DNA of 11,302 nt, taken from Pyrinomonadaceae bacterium (lineage in GTDB: Bacteria; Acidobacteriota; Blastocatellia; Pyrinomonadales; Pyrinomonadaceae). The translations under genes and the position numbers were made by a program. This document shows, piece after piece, positions 5,822 through 11,302 of this stretch. Position 1 is the first letter of the stretch, and every line of letters begins with the position of its first letter. Under the pieces are notes generated by a model. The model was not told the origin of the DNA, ran no database searches, and was given only the letters and a program-made list of their open reading frames with translations. The stretch spans positions 1 through 11,302 of the forward strand of contig JACCRA010000697.1 of the NCBI GenBank assembly GCA_013813825.1. Direction: 5' to 3'.

Positions 5822-7294
5822 TGCCCCGCCGGTTGTCTCGCCCGTTAAGTCCTGCGGTGTCAGTTGCGCCTGCTGTTGCGTGGCCTCCGAGAGCAGCGCG
5901 AGGCCGACATGCGGCTGGCCTTGAATGTAGGTGGAGACGTAGCGGTTGATGTCGGCGCGCGACGTGCGGCGCAGATTCTGGAGATAGCCGCGAAAGTATT
6001 CGAGGCCGGTCGAAGACCACCAGAAGCCGATGGTGTGAGTGTAGTCGCTCAGTTTTTCGCGTTCGTAGAGGTCTTGGGCTTCGAGCAAGCCTTTGGCGTT
6101 TTCGAGTTGCTCGTCGGTGAAATAGTCCGGGTCGTTGAAGCGCGCGACTTCGGCGTAGATCGCCTTGAGTGCGGCCTTCGCTTTCTCCGGCGTCGTCTGC
6201 GCGAAGATGCGGATGGGTCCGACGTTGCGCTGCGTGTAATAGTTGAAATCGACGCCGGTGACGAGCCCCGTATCGACAAGCGCGCGCTTAAAGCGCGAGT
6301 CAGGTTGCAGGAGGATGAATGAGAACACGTCGGCGGCGTAAGTCGCCGGGTTATCCTTGCCAATAGACGGGCCGTGCCAACCGATTTCGAGAATGATGTT
6401 ATTGATCGGCTGCTTGACGAGCACGCCCTCGCTTTTCGGAAGCGGCGGATGCTCGACAATCGGGTATTTCACGAATGGGTCTTCGGCGCGCGGCCAGTCG
6501 CCGAGAAATTCCTGCGCCAGCTTGAAAATCGTTTCGGGTTCGGCGTCGCCGGTGACGATCAGCGCCGAGTTGTTCGGCACGTAGTACCGTTTCTGGATCA
6601 GCCGCATCGTGTCGGTCGTCGCGGCCTTGACCGTCGCGCGGTTGCCGCCCGGCTTCTTGCGGCTCGGATATTTATAGAAGAGGCGGTCGGTCATTTCTTC
6701 ATTCAGGTAGTGCCCCGGCTCAGCCTCGTGCCGATCCATTTCGGCCAAGACCGCCTGCCGTTCCTGCTCGAACTGCCGTTCGTCGAAGAGCGGGTAGCGC
6801 ACCGCGTCGCGCATGAAATTCATCGTCACGCGCAAGTTCGGGCTGGTCGTGTGGAAGTAATAGTTGACGATCTCTTCGCGCGTCGAGGCATTCCACAGAA
6901 TACCGAGTTGATCGAAGACCTTGATGTATTCCGCGCCTTCGAGCACCGCCCGGTTGGCTTTGAAAAACATGTGTTCGTAGAGGTGCGAGAGGCCGTTCAA
7001 CTCCGGCGGCTCGGTGTACGAGCCATTCTTCACGGCCAACTCTAAATTGATGAGCGGGATCGAGTGGTCTTCCAAAACGATCACTTCCAATCCGTTCGCC
7101 AGCGTCCGGCTGACAAGCGGCGTCTGCTGCGCTGGCGCGGCGGCCACGGCCCGCGATTGTTGCGGCGCGGGAGCAGCGGCACGTTGTTGCGTCAGCGCGG
7201 CGGCATGAGCGATTGGCAGTTGCAGCGACGCGCTGAAGAGCGTCAGGACGAGGGCGCAAAAAAAACGGCGACGCGGCGATAGTTTGTGCTTCAT
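5804..7294 (-). CDS. M16 family zinc metallopeptidase, catalytic subunit, exported
   Basis: The protein has 496 residues. I chose the ATG at 7294 because it opens a signal peptide (MKHKLSPRRRFF, hydrophobic core, AHAA near residue 31). The frame runs on to 7363 without signal features. An Ala/Gln/Pro-rich linker follows to about residue 58. The N-terminal M16 domain shows NGLEVIVLEDHSIPLINLEL and then GLSHLYEHMFF. His104, Glu107 and His108 form the inverted zinc motif HxxEH. Glu185 in QAVLAEMDR lies 77 residues after His108, the spacing expected for the third zinc ligand, so the enzyme should be active. The second M16 domain (about 240-480) carries RYYVPNNSALIVTGD and ALVDTGLVTGVDFNYY. It probably degrades peptides in the periplasm, pairing with the degenerate subunit encoded directly downstream. 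A run of eight A (plus strand) falls in the RRRFF codons. Confidence 0.93.
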   Translation of the reverse strand: MKHKLSPRRRFFCALVLTLFSASLQLPIAHAAALTQQRAAAPAPQQSRAVAAAPAQQTPLVSRTLANGLEVIVLEDHSIPLINLELAVKNGSYTEPPELNGLSHLYEHMFFKANRAVLEGAEYIKVFDQLGILWNASTREEIVNYYFHTTSPNLRVTMNFMRDAVRYPLFDERQFEQERQAVLAEMDRHEAEPGHYLNEEMTDRLFYKYPSRKKPGGNRATVKAATTDTMRLIQKRYYVPNNSALIVTGDAEPETIFKLAQEFLGDWPRAEDPFVKYPIVEHPPLPKSEGVLVKQPINNIILEIGWHGPSIGKDNPATYAADVFSFILLQPDSRFKRALVDTGLVTGVDFNYYTQRNVGPIRIFAQTTPEKAKAALKAIYAEVARFNDPDYFTDEQLENAKGLLEAQDLYEREKLSDYTHTIGFWWSSTGLEYFRGYLQNLRRTSRADINRYVSTYIQGQPHVGLALLSEATQQQAQLTPQDLTGETTGGAASSKQ

Positions 7295-7363
7295 AAAAAT
7301 TCTGGCTGATTGTTTGACGGCGGAATCGCCCGAAGGACTGCCACAGAGGAAAAGCTGAGACAT

Positions 7364-7406
7364 TGATCGGCGCTGGATTCGCTCACCTTAGAGGCCGATC
7401 ATAACA
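7364..7406 (-). promoter_or_regulatory. Extended -10 promoter of the M16 operon with overlapping inverted repeat
   Basis: On the minus strand TGT TATGAT (hexamer at 7398-7403) is an extended -10 element; no good -35 is visible. An 8-bp inverted repeat, tgatcggc (7364-7371) and gccgatca (7394-7401), has arm centres exactly 30 bp apart, and its right arm overlaps the -10. It could be an operator for a dimeric repressor or a leader hairpin. The leader to the ATG at 7294 would be about 95 nt. Confidence 0.4.
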
Positions 7407-7457
7407 CGCCGCGTTGCTTGAGCCACTGACCTCACAGGCAAGTAACAAAGGAGCTGC

Positions 7458-7538
7458 GGAAAACGCGAAGGCACACGGAATTAAAACATAAAGCCTTTAT
7501 CCGCATGTCTCTGCGTTCGTCCGCGGCTAATCTTCATC
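7458..7538. repeat. Intergenic repeat-like segment with ataaagcctttat palindrome
   Basis: The 252-bp gap between the M28 and M16 genes has no gene. This part has the look of dispersed non-coding repeats common in Acidobacteriota and similar genomes (ctgcgttcgtccgcggctaa, plus a cttcgcg-type segment). A short palindrome lies at 7488-7500. The palindrome could act as a weak terminator after M28. Only one copy is in the window, so the repeat status is from memory of the sequence style. Confidence 0.35.
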
Positions 7539-7546
7539 GGGCGTGT

Positions 7547-8422
7547 TTATTTCGCGTCCATCAACCGGATGGCCTGCTCGACTACCGGCAAAGCGCGGCC
7601 GACGGCGGCCGCGTCGATCTGCTCCGGCGTGTCGTTCGGCGTGTGGATGAGCGACATCACGCGCGGCACTTGATCGGGCTTCTCGCCTTTGAACATTTTG
7701 AGGATATGCGGAATCTCTGTCTGTCCGATGAGACTGAAGGAGAGAGTCTCAATTTTGGTTTTGAGGAAACTGAGGTGATCGCTCGGCGGGTAGTTTGGCC
7801 CCAACTCTAGCGGGAACTTGGCGGAGGTTGCGGCTTGCCTGACGGCCGCCGCAGCCGGGGTATCCGGGGTGGGCGACATGACCCACAGCATGTCGCCGTA
7901 GCCGAAGACATCGAAGTTGATAAAGACGTGCGGCAAATTCTTTTCGCTGGCGGCGGCGATGAACGCCTGCGAGCCGCGCAGACCAACCTCTTCGAGATCG
8001 AAGAACGCAGCCGTGACGCTCGTGTGTGGCAACGGCTTCGCCTGCAAAGCGGCCAACAGTTCGAGCACCGCCGCCGAGCCGGAAGCGTTATCAATCGCGC
8101 CTTGCCCTTCCGGCACGCGGTCGTAGTGCGCGCCGAGCATCAAGCGTCGCCCGCCGCCCGCTGCCGCTGCCGGTAATTCGGCAATGACGTTTGCGCCGCG
8201 CCGTCCGTTGAAGGCGAACGGCTCGACGCAATACCGCAGCCCCATTTCATCAAGCCGCCTCGTGATCGCCGTGCGCCGCGCCGCGCTATCGCTGCTGGCG
8301 GCGGCAATCGCCAGCACCTGATTCTTGAAACGCTCGCCCGCATTCTGTGATGCCGACGGCCGCGCTGGCAGCGTGAGACACGTCAATAGCAACGCCAGAG
8401 CGGCCAAAGAAAGTTTCCGCAT
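7547..8422 (-). CDS. M28 family zinc metallopeptidase (aminopeptidase-like), exported
   Basis: The protein has 291 residues. The ATG is preceded by AAGGAGC (complement of 8428-8434) at good spacing. Residues 1-25 are a signal peptide (LAALALLLTCLTLPA, cut near ASQ). All M28 metal and catalytic positions are visible: His99 and Asp101 in GAHYDRVPEG, bridging Asp111 in AIDNASGSAAVLELL, catalytic Glu144 and ligand Glu145 in FFDLEEVGLRGS, Asp171 in INFDVFGYGD, and His260 in LIHTPNDT. At 291 residues it is a bare catalytic domain without PA or C-terminal extensions. It probably removes N-terminal residues from peptides in the periplasm, or acts on a small amide substrate; the M28 fold also includes glutaminyl cyclases. 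It would complement the neighbouring M16 peptidases in peptide breakdown but is transcribed separately. Confidence 0.93.
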   Translation of the reverse strand: MRKLSLAALALLLTCLTLPARPSASQNAGERFKNQVLAIAAASSDSAARRTAITRRLDEMGLRYCVEPFAFNGRRGANVIAELPAAAAGGGRRLMLGAHYDRVPEGQGAIDNASGSAAVLELLAALQAKPLPHTSVTAAFFDLEEVGLRGSQAFIAAASEKNLPHVFINFDVFGYGDMLWVMSPTPDTPAAAAVRQAATSAKFPLELGPNYPPSDHLSFLKTKIETLSFSLIGQTEIPHILKMFKGEKPDQVPRVMSLIHTPNDTPEQIDAAAVGRALPVVEQAIRLMDAK

Positions 8423-8547
8423 TCAGTGCTCCTTAAATTTATGTGACGAGTAACGCGGCATCGTCGCCGCTACCAAATCCGCAAATCAATCATCCACGCG
8501 CAACACACGACAGGTCACGAAACAGAGCGCCCGCCTCAGGCTTCTAT

Positions 8548-8575
8548 TTCATAACCTATCGTGCGGCGGTGTAAA
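8548..8575 (-). promoter_or_regulatory. Putative promoter of the M28 gene
   Basis: On the minus strand, TTTACA (8570-8575, 5/6 to the -35 consensus) and TATGAA (8548-8553, 4/6 to the -10) are separated by 16 bp. It lies in the 182-bp gap between the kinase and the M28 gene, about 125 nt upstream of the start. No terminator for the kinase transcript is obvious here, so read-through from the kinase gene is also possible. Confidence 0.35.
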
Positions 8576-8604
8576 GCGATTGCTCGCGGTGATGAAGAAT
8601 GACC

Positions 8605-10245
8605 TTACGATTTAACGTGCGGCAGATCGGCCAGAGCGCGCTCGCGCAGGGCTGTGCGGTAAGGCTTGGCGCGGTCGCCGGCGGCGTTGGATGACCAGCG
8701 GACGCGCACCGCCCGGGCTTCGCGGCCGTCTAAGCCGACGCGCACGCCGTAGCTCTGGCGCGCGGCCGGGACGTAGAGGACGAGACGGCGCGTGAAGGGA
8801 TCGTCGCGGGCGCCCGCGCCGGTGCAGAGAATTTCCTCGTAGCCGTCGCGGTCGGCGTCGAGCGTCTCAAGCGTCCAGACCGCCCCGCTGAAACCTTCCT
8901 TGTCGAGCGGCGCGTGTCCGGCGACGCGGTAGCCGCCGGCGACCATCCCGCGCGGCTCAAGAATGACGAGGCGCGACGCGCCTTCGTGGCGGCGATTCTC
9001 AATGGCGATGATCACGGGGCCGCGCGGCGTCCGCACGTGGCGCGCGTCGGCGATCACACCTTGAGTGCCGGCAGAGGCGGCGATGTGGCGCGCGGCTTCG
9101 GGCGAGAGCGCCGGCCACGCGGTTTTCACGTCGGGGCGTGCGGCGGCAAAGCCCGCCGCTGCCGCTGTCATCACACCGCCGGCTTGGGCGCTCGTGGTCG
9201 GGCCGAGACGCGACCACGCCAAGAGTAGCGCGCCGCTGCACGCGACCATCACGGCGGCGAAGACGATGAAGCGCGAGGCCGGCAACCGTCGCGCGTCGAG
9301 CGTCGCGAGAGTCGAGGCGAAGGGGAGCAGTTCGCCGGGCACGTTGGTGCCGGGGACGGCAACATCTGCCGCAGCGGCGTCCGGCGGCCGAGTCGCCGCT
9401 ACGGCGGCGAGACTCTGCTCCAACAGCAGTCGGGCGTCGCCTGCCGTCTTCGGACGCTCTTGCGGATTTTTGGCGAGCAGCGCGTGGGTGGCAAGTGCAA
9501 GGCGGCGCGGCACATCCGTGCGCCGCGATTGGAGTGGGGGCGGCGGCGCGGTCGCTTGCCGGACGAGCACAGCCGACTGCATTTGCTCCATGAACGGCGG
9601 CGCGCCCGCGAGCATTTCGTAGAGCAGGATGCCGACGCTGTAGAGATCGCTGGCCGGCCCCACGGTTTGGCCGAGGCATTGTTCGGGAGACATGTAGCGC
9701 GGCGTACCGATGATCAAACCTGCTTCAGTGGTCGCGTGCGTCCGCGTGATGTCGGTCGAGTTGCCGGCCAGCACTTTCGCGATGCCGAAGTCGAGCACCG
9801 AAACGCCGCGACTGTTGATCATGATGTTCGACGGCTTCAGATCGCGGTGGACGATGCCGAGGGCGTGCGCTTCGGAGAGCACTTCGCAAATCTCGCAGGC
9901 AATGCGGACGGCGCGCTCGGGAGCGAAGCGACCGTCGCGCGCGAGTGTGTCGGCGAGCGTCTGGCCTTCGACGTATTCCATCACGATGAACGGCCGCCCG
10001 TCGGGCAAACGCCCGGCGTCGTAGATCATCGCGGCGCGCGAATGTCGGAGCTTCGCCATCGTCCGCGCCTCGCGCATAAAGCGGTCGGCCACTTCAGGGT
10101 CGGCGGCAAATTCCGGCTTGAGAACTTTGATGGCGACGGGGCGTTCCAGCCCGAGGTGTATGGCGCGATAGACGGCGCCCATGCCGCCCCGCCCCAGTTC
10201 ACCTTCGAGGCGAAAGCGATTGGCGATCAGTTGGGGGATTTCCAT
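8605..10245 (-). CDS. PknB-type Ser/Thr protein kinase with one transmembrane helix and an exported C-terminal domain
   Basis: The protein has 546 residues from the ATG at 10245, which lies just before the kinase domain (MEIPQLIANRFRLEGELGRG) and after a GAGGG ribosome-binding site. The frame extends to 10422 but that part is basic and unstructured. Residues 11-275 are a complete Hanks-type kinase: glycine loop GRGGMGAVY, Lys40 (AIKVLK), Glu59, HRDLKPSN with Asp135, DFG at 152-154, TPRYMSPEQ, and DLYSVGILLYEM. It is an RD kinase, likely activated by activation-loop phosphorylation (several Ser/Thr at 163-173). A low-complexity linker leads to one membrane helix at about 326-345. The exported part (346-546) has no PASTA repeats. 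It contains LDADRDGYEEIL (about 462-473), which resembles the Ca-binding loop of FG-GAP/VCBS-type repeats. It presumably senses an envelope signal; neighbouring secreted peptidases are possible but unproven clients. Confidence 0.93.
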   Translation of the reverse strand: MEIPQLIANRFRLEGELGRGGMGAVYRAIHLGLERPVAIKVLKPEFAADPEVADRFMREARTMAKLRHSRAAMIYDAGRLPDGRPFIVMEYVEGQTLADTLARDGRFAPERAVRIACEICEVLSEAHALGIVHRDLKPSNIMINSRGVSVLDFGIAKVLAGNSTDITRTHATTEAGLIIGTPRYMSPEQCLGQTVGPASDLYSVGILLYEMLAGAPPFMEQMQSAVLVRQATAPPPPLQSRRTDVPRRLALATHALLAKNPQERPKTAGDARLLLEQSLAAVAATRPPDAAAADVAVPGTNVPGELLPFASTLATLDARRLPASRFIVFAAVMVACSGALLLAWSRLGPTTSAQAGGVMTAAAAGFAAARPDVKTAWPALSPEAARHIAASAGTQGVIADARHVRTPRGPVIIAIENRRHEGASRLVILEPRGMVAGGYRVAGHAPLDKEGFSGAVWTLETLDADRDGYEEILCTGAGARDDPFTRRLVLYVPAARQSYGVRVGLDGREARAVRVRWSSNAAGDRAKPYRTALRERALADLPHVKS

Positions 10246-10380
10246 GCTCAACCCTCTTTCACTAACAAGGGTCTCACAGTTCAGGCCGTGCACTTTCGCG
10301 GACGCGAGGAAAATCCTGCCGGTCGAGTTGCGAGAACGTGATTCAGTTGATCCTTTTACCAGACGACGGGAGAGCGGGCG

Positions 10381-10407
10381 CGTCCGGCGGCAGCGAACTG
10401 CCGGACG
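10381..10407 (-). promoter_or_regulatory. GC-rich hairpin in the kinase leader region
   Basis: The arms 10381-10388 (cgtccggc) and 10400-10407 (gccggacg) pair over 8 bp. An alternative shorter stem (10389-10393 with 10398-10402) has a 4-nt TTCG loop on the minus strand. It lies about 135 bp upstream of the kinase start. The 10246-10472 stretch otherwise shows no gene and no convincing -35/-10 pair; a lone TAAACT (complement of 10413-10418) is the best -10 candidate. Confidence 0.3.
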
Positions 10408-10472
10408 GCCGGAGTTTAGCACCGCCCAAAATAAAAAGCGACATCCACGCCGCCGCCGTGTCTATATACTCT

Positions 10473-10594
10473 CGGAAAAAACTTTATCCACGAATTCACA
10501 CGAAATGACACGAAGCCGACTTAACGAAGCCCGCAGATGTTTCGCGTGAGTTTTTGGTGTTGTTTCGTGTGAATTCGTGGATCAGGTTTTTCCG
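10473..10594. repeat. Long palindromic (REP-like) intergenic repeat with 20-bp perfect arms
   Basis: The perfect arms are 10486-10505 (atccacgaattcacacgaaa) and 10563-10582. Pairing continues outward with a few mismatches (cggaaaaa on the left with ttttttccg-like sequence on the right), so the whole palindrome spans about 122 bp. Inside, related cacgaa units recur directly (atgacacgaagc). I recognise the ttcgtg...gaattcgtggat style as a dispersed non-coding repeat seen in many environmental genomes. It lies between the divergent kinase and the gene at 11014 and may also act as a two-way terminator or insulator. Confidence 0.75.
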
Positions 10595-10692
10595 GCTTGA
10601 TGGACGTATGAGGATTAGGCATCAATTCGCGAACGTGCGGTGGGCAACGCTCTTGATTTTTCGTCGGTCGCCCCACGCCAGTGGAAAAGCCG

Positions 10693-10722
10693 TTGACATC
10701 GCCTCGGTCATTCGCCTATCTT
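10693..10722 (+). promoter_or_regulatory. Sigma-70-like promoter with consensus -35
   Basis: TTGACA (10693-10698) is a perfect -35. TATCTT (10717-10722) is a 4/6 -10 at 18-bp spacing. The promoter points right, toward the gene at 11014, and would leave a leader of about 285 nt. Apart from this, the 10595-11002 stretch shows no supported gene; it holds a short open frame from 10734 and GC-rich partial palindromes at about 10893-10955. Confidence 0.5.
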
Positions 10723-11013
10723 GCGTGCGTTCAATGCGTGAACAATACGAAGCCGGCGGGGTGGTCGCTCATCCGGTTGGTAGCAATCATCAATTCTCAC
10801 TCTTCGGTTCGCACGCACCTTACAGCTTGAGCGTCCGTCCACAACACCCGTGAAGCTGCTCATTCCCTTTGTCTAAAGCGCCAACGCTCCCGACTGCCGG
10901 ACGCCGACAACCGCCCGATCGCCGCCACTACCACGACGGCCGGCGGCCGGACGGCAGACAACAACTTCATCCCTCGCGCTTGACTCTCTTCTTGTCACTC
11001 TTAAGGAGTCACC

Positions 11014-11302
11014 ATGCCAACGAAACTGATCCTCCCCGGCCACGGCGTCGAAGCGCCGGCCATTTACGATCCCTCTCTGCAACAGTTCCTGAAAGTCAGA
11101 GTCAAACGCGCGCAGGTGTTGGACCCCACGGGACGCGGCGGGGCGACGGCCGCCGCAGCCGTACCCGTCGAGCAAACGTTTGAGGACGCCGCAGAGGACG
11201 ACATCGTTGAGCGCGAATGGACCAATGGCGTTAAGCAATGGGTTTCAGTCGCGCAACTCCGGCAAGACCTCGGACAAGCGGGCACAACGCGCGGCGGCGG
11301 TT
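11014..11302 (+). CDS. N-terminal part of an unidentified protein (cut by the window edge)
   Basis: The ATG at 11014 is preceded by AAGGAG (11003-11008) with a 5-nt spacer, and the frame stays open for 96 codons to the window end. There is no signal peptide, so the visible part is probably cytoplasmic. It begins MPTKLILPGHGVEAPAIYDP, continues with a basic segment (LKVRVKRAQVL), an Ala/Gly-rich linker and an acidic stretch (FEDAAEDDIVE). It ends with WTNGVKQWVSVAQLRQDLG, a short strand-strand-helix pattern that looks like a small adaptor module, followed by a Gly/Thr-rich linker. I recall loosely similar beginnings on large CHAT or alpha/beta-hydrolase proteins of Acidobacteriota, but this is a weak memory and not an assignment. 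The catalytic or main domain must lie beyond the window. Confidence 0.75.
   Translation, partial: MPTKLILPGHGVEAPAIYDPSLQQFLKVRVKRAQVLDPTGRGGATAAAAVPVEQTFEDAAEDDIVEREWTNGVKQWVSVAQLRQDLGQAGTTRGGG

Noticed and set aside
5864..7045. Long plus-strand open frames opposite the M16 gene
   Set aside because: They are antisense shadows produced by GC-biased codon use in the M16 gene, with Arg/Val/Ala-rich translations and no motifs.
9460..10341. 293-codon plus-strand frame opposite the kinase
   Set aside because: It is antisense to invariant kinase motifs and has a His/Arg/Gly-rich, motif-free translation. The kinase is unambiguous.
10484..10492. DnaA-box-like TTATCCACG
   Set aside because: One isolated 8/9 match inside the palindromic repeat, with no cluster of boxes and no dnaA or dnaN nearby.
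10873..11238. Minus-strand 121-codon frame overlapping the gene at 11014
   Set aside because: The plus-strand frame has a clear AAGGAG site and protein-like composition. The minus frame is a shadow without a start signal.

Overview
The window looks like a chromosomal segment of a moderately GC-rich, Gram-negative, soil-type bacterium. An Acidobacteriota member (Blastocatellia-like) is my best guess. This rests on gene style: a PknB-type kinase with a periplasmic tail, a Uma2 (DUF820) protein, paired secreted M16 peptidases, a trypsin-like protease fused to TPRs, and purine-rich intergenic repeats. It is an inference, since there is no rRNA or marker gene here. I saw no tRNA, rRNA, CRISPR array, transposase or phage gene.

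Layout. Positions 1-227 hold the broken end of a second copy of the HtrA-like protease found intact at 1995-3164. Positions 228-625 hold a frameshifted relic of an unrelated minus-strand gene and a 20-nt inverted repeat. Rightward genes follow: a secreted protein with two RskA-like beta domains (626-1612, with a strong terminator), the HtrA-TPR protease (1995-3164), and a 77-aa protein with a GYF_2-like look (3287-3520). From 3531 to 10245 everything runs leftward: Uma2 (3531-4160), a two-gene M16 operon (catalytic subunit 5804-7294, degenerate subunit 4279-5757), an M28 aminopeptidase-like protein (7547-8422) and a Ser/Thr kinase (8605-10245). A divergent intergenic region of about 770 bp holds a long palindromic repeat and a consensus -35 promoter. 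It precedes a rightward gene (11014 onward) that is cut by the window edge.

How the genes fit together. Most products carry signal peptides or a membrane anchor and are peptidases or envelope sensors: HtrA-TPR, the M16 pair, M28, the RskA-like protein, and a kinase with an exported C-terminal domain. The shared theme is envelope and periplasmic proteolysis with signalling. Only the M16 pair is a clear operon; the others have their own ribosome-binding sites, promoters or intergenic gaps.

What stands out is sequence scarring. There is a truncated paralogue, a decayed gene, and several repeat or palindromic elements. Two of these sit exactly at gene ends: the signal peptide of the second M16 protein and the last residues of the first are encoded by heptamer repeats, and the stop codon of the second lies in a hairpin arm. 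The Uma2 protein has Asn where the family's conserved catalytic Asp is expected. I found no convincing evidence of a new multi-gene defence or biosynthetic system. The best leads are the repeat-built gene ends, the relic with its inverted repeat, and the unidentified gene at the right edge.
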